Source: Vibrio sonorensis (GTDB taxonomy: Bacteria; Pseudomonadota; Gammaproteobacteria; Enterobacterales; Vibrionaceae). Taken from it: DNA of 42,804 nt. The stretch is from NCBI RefSeq assembly GCF_001854765.1, contig NZ_LJJE01000029.1, positions 1 through 42,804 of the forward strand. Reading direction: 5' to 3'. The notes under the pieces are model-generated. The model saw nothing but the letters and a program-made list of their open reading frames with translations, did not search any database and was not told where the DNA came from. Of the stretch, positions 1 through 8,962 are shown piece after piece (the first letter of the stretch is position 1; every line of letters starts with the position of its first letter). Made by a program: the position numbers and the translations under genes.

Positions 1-184
1 TAACATCTTTAAGGTGAATGTTGCCAGTGGCGCATCGGTTGCTGAAGGCGATGTGCTGTTGATTCTTGAAGCGATGAAGATGGAAACTGAAGTGCGCGCT
101 GCTCGCGGCGGAATCGTACAAGATCTTCACGTCAAAGAAGGCGACTCCGTAACGGTTGGCGCACCTCTACTTAGCCTGGCGTAA
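1..184 (+). CDS. oadA: Oxaloacetate decarboxylase alpha subunit, C-terminal biotinyl domain (partial)
   Basis: The window opens inside this gene; the reading frame begins at base 2 and about 60 residues remain. They form a biotinyl-carrier domain with the canonical EAMKMETEV motif, whose lysine is the biotin attachment site. In the Na+-pumping oxaloacetate decarboxylase the alpha subunit transfers the carboxyl group of oxaloacetate to this biotin, and the beta subunit then decarboxylates it. The gene ends 9 bases before oadB with a Shine-Dalgarno sequence (AAGGGAGA) between them, so the two are one operon. A related biotin enzyme cannot be excluded from this fragment alone, but the following oadB makes oadA the natural reading. 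Confidence 0.9.
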   Translation, partial: NIFKVNVASGASVAEGDVLLILEAMKMETEVRAARGGIVQDLHVKEGDSVTVGAPLLSLA

Positions 185-193
185 GGGAGAATC

Positions 194-1324
194 ATGGAAG
201 GATTAATGACCCTTTGGTCAGAAACAGGGATAGCCAACTTTGAGTTTGGTCAGATCTGCATGATCTTGGTTGGCTGTGCGTTGCTGTTTTTGGCGATTCG
301 CAAAGGATTTGAACCACTATTGCTACTGCCTATCGGCTTTGGTGCGGTGTTAGCGAATATTCCAAACGCGGGCTTCACCGAGCCTGGCGGTCTGCTTTAC
401 TACGTCTATTACGTTGGTATTGAGTCAGGAATTTTCCCGCTGCTCATCTTTATGGGCGTTGGTGCAATGACGGACTTTGGCGCTTTAATCGCCAACCCAA
501 AAACGCTTTGGTTAGGTGCTGCGGCGCAGTTTGGTATCTTCGCTACGCTATTTGGCGCTATTTTGCTTAACTATGTTCCGGGAATGGAATTTAGTATGCA
601 AGATGCTGCTTCGATTGCGATTATCGGTGGTGCAGATGGCCCAACCGCTATCTTCTTGGCAAGCCAACTATCTCCCGATTTACTGGGTGCGATTGCGGTT
701 GCGGCATACAGCTATATGGCTCTAGTGCCAATTATTCAGCCGCCAATTATGAAAGCCTTGACCACACCAGAAGAGCGTCAGATCAAAATGGCTCAGTTGC
801 GCCACGTAGGTAAAGCGGAGAAGATCTTGTTCCCTCTGGCAGTGCTACTGATGACCATCTTGTTCCTACCTGCAGCAACACCGCTGGTTGGTATGTTCTG
901 TTTGGGTAATTTGATGCGTGAAGCCGGCGTTGTGGATCGATTGTCAAAGACCGCTCAAAACGAACTTATCAATATCGTTACCATTTTCCTTGGTTTGGGT
1001 GTTGGTTCAAAGCTACAGGCAGACGAGTTTTTGAACGTAGAAACGCTAGGTATCTTGGCGCTTGGTGCAGTGGCATTTAGTATCGGTACCGGTGGTGGTG
1101 TTCTTATGGCTAAACTTCTGAACAAATTTTCTAAAGAAGACATCAACCCGCTTATCGGTGCCGCTGGTGTATCCGCTGTACCTATGGCAGCACGTGTGGT
1201 GAACAAGGTGGGCTTAGAAGCGAACCCACAGAACTTTTTGTTGATGCACGCGATGGGACCAAACGTTGCTGGTGTACTCGGCTCGGCTGTTGCTGCCGGT
1301 ATTTTGTTAGCTTTGGTTAATTAA
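194..1324 (+). CDS. oadB: Oxaloacetate decarboxylase beta subunit, Na+ pump
   Basis: This is an integral membrane protein of 376 residues that couples decarboxylation of carboxybiotin to Na+ export. The functional residues known from the Klebsiella enzyme are all in place: D148 in GGADGPT (Klebsiella D203), Y174 (Y229), and the last conserved helix with N318, G322, S327 and R334 (N373, G377, S382, R389), all at identical spacing. It is shorter than the roughly 430-residue enteric form, but the missing length lies outside these motifs. It is the second visible gene of the oadA-oadB operon and is followed by a strong terminator. Start ATG has a good ribosome site. Confidence 0.95.
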   Translation: MEGLMTLWSETGIANFEFGQICMILVGCALLFLAIRKGFEPLLLLPIGFGAVLANIPNAGFTEPGGLLYYVYYVGIESGIFPLLIFMGVGAMTDFGALIANPKTLWLGAAAQFGIFATLFGAILLNYVPGMEFSMQDAASIAIIGGADGPTAIFLASQLSPDLLGAIAVAAYSYMALVPIIQPPIMKALTTPEERQIKMAQLRHVGKAEKILFPLAVLLMTILFLPAATPLVGMFCLGNLMREAGVVDRLSKTAQNELINIVTIFLGLGVGSKLQADEFLNVETLGILALGAVAFSIGTGGGVLMAKLLNKFSKEDINPLIGAAGVSAVPMAARVVNKVGLEANPQNFLLMHAMGPNVAGVLGSAVAAGILLALVN

Positions 1325-1390
1325 GCGGTGATCCTAACTGGATTATGACGTTCAACTGCTAACGAAATAAAAAGAAATGGTATATATTCA

Positions 1391-1416
1391 AAGGGATGCT
1401 TTCGCATCCCTTTTTT
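1391..1416 (+). terminator. Rho-independent terminator of the oad operon
   Basis: Nine-base stem AAGGGATGC / GCATCCCTT around a TTTC loop, followed by a T run. It closes the oadAB transcription unit before the next gene. Confidence 0.9.
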
Positions 1417-1437
1417 GATCAGTAGGGAACACTTGAG

Positions 1438-2388
1438 ATGGAAAACAAACAAATTGCGATTACAGAATTTGGTTCACCAGAAGTATTAGCGATTCAGTCG
1501 TCTGATATTCCAGAACCCAAACAAGGTGAAGTGTTAATCAGGGTGGCTTTTGCTGGCGTGAACCCTATTGATGTTAAAACGCGCGCAGGCCTAGGATGGG
1601 CGGCGAGCCAAAACAAAGACAAGCTACCTTGGGTGCCAGGCTATGACGTTTCTGGAGAGGTGGTTTCTGTTGGTGAAGGGGTGAGTCGTTTCTCCAAAGG
1701 AGATAATGTCGCTGGATTTATTGGTTTCCCACTAGTTGGTGGTGGATACAGCCAGTATGTTTGTGTACCTGAAAGCGAGCTAAGCGCAGTTCCTGATGCA
1801 GTAACATTGGAAGCGGCAGCAGTACTGCCTCTTGCTGGGCAAACCGCGGCTCAAGCTCTGGACAAAGCTGGAGTGAAAGAGGGCGAAAGAGTCCTTATTC
1901 TGGCTGGTGCTGGTGGTGTTGGTCATATAGCGGTTCAAATTGCAGTAGCGGCGAAAGCGGAAGTCTTTACCACTTGTAGTGAAGCCAACCTCGATTATAT
2001 GGCGACTCTTGGGGCTCATGCGGTTAACTACCAGTTTTCGCCAGTTTCAGAGCGAGTTGAAAATGCAGATGTGCTGATTGACTTAATCGGTGGCGATGCT
2101 GCGTTAGACGCACTGAAATGCTTGTCTGACAAAGGTCGCGTTGTCACGGTTCCAACACTAAGCGCTGAAATGATATGTGAAAAAGCGAAACTACTAGGTT
2201 TTGAAGCGACAGGAATGCTAGTAGACCCTAATCCAGAGCAATTGGATACCATGCTATATATGGTGAGTGTTGGTTTGTTGAAAACTGAAATTCAGGCAAT
2301 CTACCCAATGGCAGAGGTTGTTTCTGCACACGAGCAAATCGAAACCGGACACACAAGGGGCAAGGTGCTTCTTGATATGCAATGCTAG
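1438..2388 (+). CDS. Zinc-independent MDR family NAD(P)H oxidoreductase (quinone reductase-like)
   Basis: This 316-residue protein has the medium-chain dehydrogenase/reductase fold: an N-terminal GroES-like domain (AFAGVNPIDVKTRAG near residue 38, then PWVPGYDVSGEV near 64) and a Rossmann domain with the nucleotide-binding loop AGAGGVG at 156-162. The cysteine/histidine set that binds zinc in alcohol dehydrogenases is not visible, which fits the quinone oxidoreductase/enoyl reductase branch. It probably uses NADPH; the substrate cannot be predicted. Its stop codon overlaps the start of the next membrane-protein gene by 7 bases, suggesting translational coupling. Confidence 0.85.
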   Translation: MENKQIAITEFGSPEVLAIQSSDIPEPKQGEVLIRVAFAGVNPIDVKTRAGLGWAASQNKDKLPWVPGYDVSGEVVSVGEGVSRFSKGDNVAGFIGFPLVGGGYSQYVCVPESELSAVPDAVTLEAAAVLPLAGQTAAQALDKAGVKEGERVLILAGAGGVGHIAVQIAVAAKAEVFTTCSEANLDYMATLGAHAVNYQFSPVSERVENADVLIDLIGGDAALDALKCLSDKGRVVTVPTLSAEMICEKAKLLGFEATGMLVDPNPEQLDTMLYMVSVGLLKTEIQAIYPMAEVVSAHEQIETGHTRGKVLLDMQC

Positions 2389-2843
2389 AGTGGTTTAACA
2401 CCGCTTTTCAATCTTTCGCATATTGGTTCTCAGACTCTGCTCTATGGGTACTCTTCTTTAGTGGTTTCCTGAGTGCCACTTTACTGCCCGGAGGCTCAGA
2501 AGCTGGCTTAATCGCTACTTTGAGCCTTGAGCAGTTTTCTATTTTTCATATTATTCTTATTGCGACTATCGGCAATACTCTAGGTGGCTTGACCAATTAT
2601 TGGATTGGAATTTGGTTACCAAATAGAAGCCATACAGAAAAACATCGCAACAAAGCACTATACTGGTTGAATAGATACGGCTATTCAGCCCTTCTATTTA
2701 GTTGGTTGCCCATTATTGGCGACCCCCTTTGCTTAGCGGCAGGTTGGTTAAGGTTGAGATTTTGGCCTAGCTTGTGGCTAATTTTTATCGGAAAGGCGCT
2801 TCGCTATAGTTTACTGACGGCGCTTTATTACGGTCTGTTTTAA
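2382..2843 (+). CDS. YqaA/DedA-like (VTT domain) small inner membrane protein
   Basis: A 153-residue protein with about four hydrophobic segments. It resembles the YqaA branch of the DedA/VTT superfamily: an early reentrant-type segment (LSATLLPGGSEAGL), a middle GNTLGGLTNYWIG segment, and a late WLPIIGDPLCLAAGWLR segment that matches the family pattern of a proline-rich turn and GxxR. DedA proteins are linked to lipid carrier and phospholipid flipping and to envelope stress, but the exact role of YqaA is not settled. The ATG lies inside the end of the upstream oxidoreductase gene, and the M16 protease follows after 9 bases, so the three are likely cotranscribed. Confidence 0.8.
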   Translation: MLEWFNTAFQSFAYWFSDSALWVLFFSGFLSATLLPGGSEAGLIATLSLEQFSIFHIILIATIGNTLGGLTNYWIGIWLPNRSHTEKHRNKALYWLNRYGYSALLFSWLPIIGDPLCLAAGWLRLRFWPSLWLIFIGKALRYSLLTALYYGLF

Positions 2844-2852
2844 GGAAACGTT

Positions 2853-5720
2853 ATGAGAAGCATGTTGTTAGCTGTCGCTTCTTCAGCAATTTTATTGGGT
2901 TGTTCGACCGTTTCGATCCCCACTCTTCCTTCTATTTCCTTTTTTTCGTCGTTGCCAGAAGGCGTCACACTGGTTGAAGAGGTTGAATCTAAGTCTAGTA
3001 CTCCTTCGATATCCTATTCGAAATACCAGTTAGACAATGGTTTGACGGTTATCCTATCCCCTGATAGTTCGGATCCTTTGGTACATGTTGACGTTACGTA
3101 TCACGTCGGTTCCGCTAGAGAAGAGGTGGGTAAGTCAGGTTTTGCTCATTTTTTTGAACACATGATGTTCCAGGGCAGTGAACATGTAGGGGATCAGCAA
3201 CACTTTAAATTGATTACTGAAGCAGGTGGTACAGTGAACGGCACCACCAACCGAGACCGAACCAATTATTATCAAACTGTACCTTCAAACCAGTTGGAAA
3301 AAGTACTCTGGCTTGAAGCGGATCGAATGGGATTTTTACTTGATGCAGTGTCACAAGAGAAGTTTGAAATCCAAAGGGATACGGTAAAAAACGAACGGGC
3401 ACAGAATTTTGATAATCGCCCTTACGGTTTAATGTGGGAGCAAATGTCTGAGGCTATGTACCCAGAAGGCCACCCTTATTCTTGGCAGACTATCGGTTAT
3501 GTAGAGGATTTGGATAGAGTTGACGTCAATGACTTAAAGGCTTTTTTTCTGCGCTGGTACGGGCCAAATAATGCGGTGTTAACCATTGGTGGTGATATCG
3601 ACAAAACGGAGACGTTAAAGTGGGTTAAGCGTTACTTTGGTTCAATTCCTCGCGGGCCAGAAGTGGAGAAAGCGCCCAAGCAACCGGCCGTTTTAGAAGC
3701 AGATAAATACGTCACGCAAACCGACCGAATTCAACAGCCTATGGTTTTGATTGGGTGGCCTACTCAATATCGAGGACACCCAGATCAAGCATCCATCGAT
3801 ATACTCGCACAAGTATTGGGTGGTGGCGCAAATGGACTCCTCTATCAGGAGCTAGTGAAAACGCAAAAAGCGCTCAATGCTGGTGCGTTCCAAGACTGTG
3901 CAGAGCTGGCTTGTACCTTTTATGTTTACGCGATGGGGAAATCAGGGGATAACAGCCAACTGACCCCACTTTACAATGAGCTTATAAGAGTGTTGGATGA
4001 GTTTGCGCTTGATGGTGTAAAACCCAAACGCTTATCTGAAATTAAGGGGATGGCGGAAGCCAACGCCGTGTTTGCGACGCAAAGTGTACGGGGTAAGGTG
4101 ACTCAATTAGCCGCTAATGAGACTTTTTTTGGTCAACCAGACCGTCTGCAAAGCCAACTTGAGCAGCTTCAAAATGTGTCAATTTCCTCAATCTCTCAGG
4201 CCTTCGATAGATACTTAGCCGATAAACCCAAAGTGGTATTAAGTGTGGTTCCAAATGGCAAACTATCTTATGCAGTACGCGATGCAAATTTTGTTACCCC
4301 ACCGAGAACTTTGCCCAACTACGCGAAAGTGGATCCTGCGACGCTTGACCTTAGAAAGCCTGTCGATGACTTTGACCGTTCAGTCGTGCCTCAGGTTTCC
4401 GAGGGGATAAAAGCGAGCATGCCCGATCTTTATCGTTTTTACTATGAAAATGGCATCGAGGTATTGGGAACCGAAAGCAGAGAGACACCAACAGTCCAAC
4501 TTCTTATCAAACTTCCCGCTGGTGAACGATACGCAATAAAAGGGAAGGAAGGGTTAGCAAAACTGACCGCAGCAATGATTCAAGAAGGCAGCAAGCAGAG
4601 AACGTTAGAAGAACTTAGCGCAGCATTGGATGAACTGGGAAGTGAAGTTTCCATCAATGCTGGTAACTATACCACCAGTATTTCTATTTCCGTTTTGGAA
4701 CGCAATTTGTCGCCAACGTTAGATATTGTTGCTGAGGTGCTCTTTGCTCCTGCTTTCGAACCTGCTAGCTTTGACCGGTTGAAGAAACAGATGTTAGAGG
4801 GGGTTGTTTTTCGCCACCAGAAGGCTTCTTGGTTAGCTTCACAAGCGACAAGACAAGTGCTGTTTGGCGACACGGCGTTTGGTCGCTCCAACGACGGCAC
4901 CGAAGCTTCGTTACAGTCATTAACTTTAGAAGATGTGAAAACCTTTTATAAAGAGCATTACGTTCCTCAAGGTACGCAGATTGTGGTAGTTGGTGATATT
5001 CGCGAGAAAGATATCAATCGAGAGCTGGCCTTTCTCAACACGTGGAAGGAAGCTCAGGGGCACTTATTACGACCTCAAATTGTGCCTAAAGTACAGGGTC
5101 GAAAAATCTATTTAGTGAATAAGCCTGATTCTTTTCAGAGTGTGGTGCGATTTGTCCGTCAGGGGCTGCCCTATGATGTCACGGGGGAAGTGTTCTTAAC
5201 GCAACTGGCTAACTTTAATTTAGCGGGAAACTTTAACAGCCGTCTTAACCAAAACTTACGTGAAGACAAAGGCTATACCTATGGAGCGTCGGGCTACTTT
5301 GCCTCGAACAGAGAAGTAGGTGCCTTGATTTTTAATGCTCAGGTTAGGGCTGATGTAACCGTGCAATCGATTGAGGAAATACACAATGAGTTAGCTAACT
5401 TCGCCAACAACGGGTTAACTCAGCAAGAGCTTTCTTTTATGCGCTTGGCAGTGGGGCAACAAGATGCGCTTAAGTACGAGACGCCGTCCCAAAAGGCTCA
5501 GATGCTCAGTATGATTCTCGCTTATGGGTTGGACGAGAACTACCTAAAGCAGCGCAATGAAGTGGTCGAAAATATCCCGATGGGCACGCTAAACTCGATT
5601 TCGAGTAAGTGGTTTAACCCCGAAGACTTCCAAATTATTGTGGTTGGAGATGCCGCATCTTTGAAGCCACAACTAGAAAAGTTAGATATTCCCATAGAAG
5701 AGCTTGAAATCATCCGTTAG
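2853..5720 (+). CDS. M16 family zinc metalloprotease, lipoprotein
   Basis: A 955-residue protein starting with a lipoprotein signal peptide whose lipobox LLGC puts the lipidated cysteine at residue 17. The first M16 domain carries the inverted zinc motif HFFEH at residues 99-103 (zinc ligands H99 and H103, catalytic E102), with the distal glutamate E181 in the VKNER segment. A second, inactive M16-like half follows from about residue 515, ending with the substrate-cradling RxxxxxxYTYGASGY region near 800. This is the PqqL/pitrilysin-like two-domain architecture. It probably degrades peptides at the periplasmic face of a membrane. It is the last gene of a three-gene run. Confidence 0.88.
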   Translation: MRSMLLAVASSAILLGCSTVSIPTLPSISFFSSLPEGVTLVEEVESKSSTPSISYSKYQLDNGLTVILSPDSSDPLVHVDVTYHVGSAREEVGKSGFAHFFEHMMFQGSEHVGDQQHFKLITEAGGTVNGTTNRDRTNYYQTVPSNQLEKVLWLEADRMGFLLDAVSQEKFEIQRDTVKNERAQNFDNRPYGLMWEQMSEAMYPEGHPYSWQTIGYVEDLDRVDVNDLKAFFLRWYGPNNAVLTIGGDIDKTETLKWVKRYFGSIPRGPEVEKAPKQPAVLEADKYVTQTDRIQQPMVLIGWPTQYRGHPDQASIDILAQVLGGGANGLLYQELVKTQKALNAGAFQDCAELACTFYVYAMGKSGDNSQLTPLYNELIRVLDEFALDGVKPKRLSEIKGMAEANAVFATQSVRGKVTQLAANETFFGQPDRLQSQLEQLQNVSISSISQAFDRYLADKPKVVLSVVPNGKLSYAVRDANFVTPPRTLPNYAKVDPATLDLRKPVDDFDRSVVPQVSEGIKASMPDLYRFYYENGIEVLGTESRETPTVQLLIKLPAGERYAIKGKEGLAKLTAAMIQEGSKQRTLEELSAALDELGSEVSINAGNYTTSISISVLERNLSPTLDIVAEVLFAPAFEPASFDRLKKQMLEGVVFRHQKASWLASQATRQVLFGDTAFGRSNDGTEASLQSLTLEDVKTFYKEHYVPQGTQIVVVGDIREKDINRELAFLNTWKEAQGHLLRPQIVPKVQGRKIYLVNKPDSFQSVVRFVRQGLPYDVTGEVFLTQLANFNLAGNFNSRLNQNLREDKGYTYGASGYFASNREVGALIFNAQVRADVTVQSIEEIHNELANFANNGLTQQELSFMRLAVGQQDALKYETPSQKAQMLSMILAYGLDENYLKQRNEVVENIPMGTLNSISSKWFNPEDFQIIVVGDAASLKPQLEKLDIPIEELEIIR

Positions 5721-5747
5721 AGTACACATTAATTAGAGCATCAAGAT

Positions 5748-5766
5748 GAAGGAACGATCTTCCTTC
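5748..5766 (+). other. Hairpin between M16 protease and gshA
   Basis: A perfect 7-bp inverted repeat, GAAGGAA / TTCCTTC, around a 5-base loop. No T run follows, so it is not a standard terminator; it could stabilise the upstream mRNA end or sit in the gshA leader. Confidence 0.4.
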
Positions 5767-5823
5767 AATCATCGTTAAAGACAACGAGATACTTTCTCGT
5801 CGCAATAGATAGGCGAACGCATT

Positions 5824-7392
5824 TTGACTGACTTTGCTGCACGACTTGAAAAAGTCGCTTGCGATACCGAACTGTTTAAGCAACTAACGCGAGGTGTAGA
5901 GCGAGAGACGCTGCGCTACACTGATTCAGGGCTTTTGGCCACCACACCACATCCCAAAGCGTTGGGCTCTGCGTTCACAAATGAGTGGATCACAACAGAT
6001 TTTGCTGAATCTCTTCTTGAGTTTATTACGCCAGTATCTAACGACATTGACACTCTTGTCGCTCAACTGGAAGATATTCATCATTTCACGCAGCAGCAAT
6101 TGGCACATGAAAAAATGTGGCCGCTTTCTATGCCTTGTTATGTCGAGAAAGAAGACGATATCGAACTTGCTCAATATGGCAATTCCAACTCAGGTAAAAT
6201 GAAAACACTCTACCGAGAAGGACTTAAACGCCGGTATGGCAGTTTAATGCAAATCATCTCGGGTGTTCATTTTAACTTCTCTTTCCCTGAACGTTTCTGG
6301 GATGCTTTGTATGGTGAGCAGAGCGAACAAGATCGACAAGAGACTAAGTCCGAAGCTTACTTCGCTCTGATACGCAACTACTATCGATTCGGTTGGTTGA
6401 TCCCATATTTCTTTGGTGGCTCTCCAGCGATATGCTCGTCCTTCATCAAAGGAAGAGAGTCTACGTTACCTTTTGAAAATATTGGTGAAACCCTATATCT
6501 GCCCCATGCAACGTCACTTCGACTGAGCGACTTGGGGTACACCAATAGCGCTCAAAGCGTACTGAAAATTGGCTTTAACAGTTTAGAGCACTACCTTAAG
6601 GGGCTCAACGAGGCAATTAGAACACCTTCAGAAGAGTTCGCGGAAATAGGCGTTAAAGTCGACGGTGAGTATCGACAGCTCAATGCTAATGTGCTGCAAA
6701 TTGAAAACGAGCTCTATGCTCCAATTCGACCAAAGCGTGTAGCCAAAGCGGGAGAGAAGCCATCAGACGCGTTGCAAAGAGCAGGTGTCGAGTATATTGA
6801 AGTGCGCTCGTTAGATGTAAACCCATATAGCAGTGTAGGTATTACCGCCAATCAGGTTCGCTTCTTAGACTTGTTCCTCACATGGGCGGCTCTATCTGAC
6901 TCAAATCCAATGGATGATTGCGAGTTAGAATGTTGGCGCGAGAACTGGAATAAGGTAATTGCAGAGGGGCGTAACCCTTCATTGGAACTACAAATTGGTT
7001 GTGAAGGTGAAGTTTTGACCTTGCGAAAGTGGGCAAAACGCGTTTTCACGGAACTCAAGCAAATCGCTACTCTCATGGACAAAGCACACGGTAATGACAG
7101 TTATACTCAAGTTTGTGCTGAGTTGGAGAATTGGATAGACAACCCAGAGTTGACCGTATCGGGTCGATTGCTCAATGATACCAAGCGAGTCGGTGGACTT
7201 GGTAAAATTGGCAGTGAACTTGGAGAAGAGTATCGCGGCAAGCATTTAGGTCACGCATATTCTTATTACAGCGAAGAAGATATGCAAAAAGAAGTAAAAC
7301 GCTCGTGGGAGAAGCACCTAGAGGCGGATAAAGCCGACGAGGTAAGCTTTGACGAGTTTTTAGTCGATTATTTTACTTACCTCAAAGACTAA
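5824..7392 (+). CDS. gshA: Glutamate-cysteine ligase
   Basis: A 522-residue enzyme that makes gamma-glutamylcysteine, the first and rate-limiting step of glutathione synthesis. Length and sequence match the gammaproteobacterial GshA type: [10 protein letters not shown] at residues 21-30, the [11 protein letters not shown] segment near 60, the [18 protein letters not shown] region near 140-155, and the [15 protein letters not shown] block near 325. Translation starts at TTG, because no ATG lies in frame near this position; the Escherichia coli gshA is also known to start with TTG, which fits low expression of a rate-limiting enzyme. It precedes luxS, an order common in vibrios and relatives. 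Confidence 0.95.
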   Translation: MTDFAARLEKVACDTELFKQLTRGVERETLRYTDSGLLATTPHPKALGSAFTNEWITTDFAESLLEFITPVSNDIDTLVAQLEDIHHFTQQQLAHEKMWPLSMPCYVEKEDDIELAQYGNSNSGKMKTLYREGLKRRYGSLMQIISGVHFNFSFPERFWDALYGEQSEQDRQETKSEAYFALIRNYYRFGWLIPYFFGGSPAICSSFIKGRESTLPFENIGETLYLPHATSLRLSDLGYTNSAQSVLKIGFNSLEHYLKGLNEAIRTPSEEFAEIGVKVDGEYRQLNANVLQIENELYAPIRPKRVAKAGEKPSDALQRAGVEYIEVRSLDVNPYSSVGITANQVRFLDLFLTWAALSDSNPMDDCELECWRENWNKVIAEGRNPSLELQIGCEGEVLTLRKWAKRVFTELKQIATLMDKAHGNDSYTQVCAELENWIDNPELTVSGRLLNDTKRVGGLGKIGSELGEEYRGKHLGHAYSYYSEEDMQKEVKRSWEKHLEADKADEVSFDEFLVDYFTYLKD

Positions 7393-7473
7393 TAAATACG
7401 CGAGTATTACACTTGCGACTGATTATTAATTACTAACAAGCTCAGCTTGTTCAACACTCAGCGGAGAAGGATT

Positions 7474-7992
7474 ATGCCGTTATTAGACAGTTTTACGGTT
7501 GACCACACTCGTATGCACGCACCAGCAGTACGAGTAGCAAAAACAATGACTACACCAAAAGGTGACACGATTACCGTGTTTGATTTGCGTTTTACTGCTC
7601 CTAACAAAGACATTTTGTCAGAGAGAGGAATTCACACGCTAGAACACTTGTACGCTGGCTTTATGCGTAATCACCTGAACGGTTCGTCTATCGAAATTAT
7701 CGATATTTCTCCAATGGGCTGTCGCACGGGTTTCTATATGAGCCTAATCGGCACACCTGATGAACAGCAAGTGGCAAGTGCTTGGCTAAGCGCGATGCAA
7801 GACGTTCTAAAAGTAGAAAGCCAAGATAAAATACCTGAGCTAAATGAATATCAATGTGGTACTGCTTCAATGCACTCTCTTGATGAAGCGAAGCAAATTG
7901 CGCAAAGCATCATTGATGCTGGTATTAGCGTAAATAAAAACGACGATCTGGCCCTGCCGCAAGAAATGCTTAATGAACTAAAAGTCGATTAG
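7474..7992 (+). CDS. luxS: S-ribosylhomocysteine lyase (autoinducer-2 synthase)
   Basis: A 172-residue enzyme of the activated methyl cycle. It cleaves S-ribosylhomocysteine to homocysteine and DPD, the precursor of the quorum signal AI-2. All catalytic parts are visible: metal ligands H54, H58 (in HTLEH) and C128 (in EYQCGT), general base E57, and C83 in the MGCRTG loop. The start was chosen at the ATG at 7474 because GGAGAAGG stands 4-10 bases upstream and the protein then begins [14 protein letters not shown], as in known Vibrio LuxS; an earlier in-frame TTG would add nine residues without support. Sequence is very close to Vibrio LuxS throughout. Confidence 0.97.
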   Translation: MPLLDSFTVDHTRMHAPAVRVAKTMTTPKGDTITVFDLRFTAPNKDILSERGIHTLEHLYAGFMRNHLNGSSIEIIDISPMGCRTGFYMSLIGTPDEQQVASAWLSAMQDVLKVESQDKIPELNEYQCGTASMHSLDEAKQIAQSIIDAGISVNKNDDLALPQEMLNELKVD

Positions 7993-8015
7993 TTAACGAA
8001 AGTTAAGTGAAGAAT

Positions 8016-8051
8016 AAAAAGGAAGGCGATTTAGCCTTCCTTTTCTTTTTT
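8016..8051. terminator. Bidirectional terminator between luxS and RDD gene
   Basis: Perfect 7-bp stem GGAAGGC (8021-8027) / GCCTTCC (8034-8040) with a six-base loop, A run on the left and T-rich run on the right. It can terminate luxS rightward and the converging RDD gene leftward. Confidence 0.85.
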
Positions 8052-8056
8052 GAGCC

Positions 8057-8551
8057 TTAATTGGCCTTAGGTAACACTACAACACGTGTCTTGGCCCAGA
8101 TATCGTGAAAACCGCGCTTTTTAGGGTCAAACGGTACGGTTAGGTTAGCAAGACCAAAACCAGAAGTCGCAATTCGAATCAAAGCTTGGGTGACAGAGAT
8201 TCGAGAACCATCATCATTTCTGATCTGTAGCTTCCAAGCGCGCATTCCCAAGGTCTGACCCGCTTTAGTCCAGAAATAAACAAAAAAGTAGATCCATACT
8301 GCAGCAATATAAGCAGTAAAAGCAGGCCCCCAAATTGGGTGGTTAGTGGTGAAGTCACTGACATCCTGATAAGGAGCAGGAGAGAATATTCCCATCGCCA
8401 TAGCAGCATGCAGCAGCGCGATGACTAATCCAGCGGCCATCATCACAACAGCGACAATGATTAGCGAATCATAAATAAGTGCACCCAAACGGCGAAAAAG
8501 CCCTGCTGGTGGAAGTGAAGATTGTTGCGTCATAGCTAGTGTCTTACTCAT
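8057..8551 (-). CDS. RDD family membrane protein
   Basis: A 164-residue membrane protein. It begins its conserved part with LFRRLGALIYDSLIIVAV (about residue 18 on), the RDD-type pattern of an arginine followed by an acidic residue within the first membrane helix. Two further hydrophobic segments follow (near 75-95), then the typical TLGMRAWKLQIRNDDG motif near 115-130. RDD proteins are poorly defined; some have been linked to ion transport or stress responses. A second ATG lies 18 bases inside the chosen start and neither has a strong ribosome site. It converges on luxS and stands alone. Confidence 0.85.
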   Translation of the reverse strand: MSKTLAMTQQSSLPPAGLFRRLGALIYDSLIIVAVVMMAAGLVIALLHAAMAMGIFSPAPYQDVSDFTTNHPIWGPAFTAYIAAVWIYFFVYFWTKAGQTLGMRAWKLQIRNDDGSRISVTQALIRIATSGFGLANLTVPFDPKKRGFHDIWAKTRVVVLPKAN

Positions 8552-8666
8552 TCAAAGTAGGCGTCAGAATATAGGCTAAGTACCGATTATAAAAGAGAGC
8601 TGGCGCACAGGAATAAGGCTTGTGGTGATTTTCTATTCAAACGACAGTAATTTCAATCTTTTGCAC

Positions 8667-8694
8667 TTGCACCCTGTTCTTTCTTACGTATAAT
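8667..8694 (+). promoter_or_regulatory. Promoter of the tRNA-Leu gene
   Basis: TTGCAC at 8667-8672 and a perfect TATAAT at 8689-8694 with a 16-base spacer. Transcription would begin near 8701, about 28 bases before the tRNA, with a small GGGC/GCCC leader hairpin at 8709-8720. Confidence 0.8.
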
Positions 8695-8728
8695 GCCAAA
8701 ACATCTTAGGGCAACAGCCCAAAAGAAT

Positions 8729-8813
8729 GCCGGTGTGGTGAAATTGGTATACACGACGGATTCAAAATCCGTTGCCTTCGGGCGTGGCGGTTCAAGTCCG
8801 CCCACCGGTACCA
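8729..8813 (+). tRNA. tRNA-Leu (anticodon CAA)
   Basis: An 85-base class II tRNA with encoded CCA. The acceptor strands are GCCGGTG and CACCGGT, with discriminator A at 8810. The anticodon loop TTCAAAA at 8761-8767, within stem ACGGA/TCCGT, gives anticodon CAA, reading UUG. A long variable arm (TGCCTTCGGGCG) and the T-arm with GGTTCAAGTCC complete the fold. The last 17 bases (8797-8813) are repeated, exactly or nearly, four more times downstream. Confidence 0.96.
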
Positions 8814-8824
8814 TATTTAAACGA

Positions 8825-8852
8825 TAAAGCCTCGACGAAAGTCGGGGCTTTG
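8825..8852 (+). terminator. Terminator-like hairpin, repeat half A (copy 1)
   Basis: Stem AAAGCCTCGAC / GTCGGGGCTTT closed by a GAAA tetraloop and followed by GTTGTTT. It is the likely first terminator for the tRNA transcript. The same hairpin recurs 241 bp later near 9066 and, with one base changed in the stem (GTAGGGG), near 9307. Confidence 0.75.
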
Positions 8853-8935
8853 TTGTTTCTAGGATTCGTGAATCCAAATTCGGCGTGTCGGCTTGGATGC
8901 AAGCCCAGCTATTCCGCTCACTGGTATCATATTAG

Positions 8936-8962
8936 AAAGGTCGCTTATATAGCGGCCCTTTG
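8936..8962 (+). terminator. Terminator-like hairpin, repeat half B (copy 1)
   Basis: Stem AAAGGTCGCT / AGCGGCCCTTT around TATAT, followed by a T-rich GTCGTTTT. The second copy is near 9177, where the stem reads AAAAGTCGC. It occupies the same place after the tRNA-tail variant as the half-A hairpin does after the exact tail. Confidence 0.65.

Noticed and set aside
1780..2252. Antisense frames inside the MDR oxidoreductase
   Set aside because: Shadow frames of a well-supported gene, with no motifs or ribosome sites.
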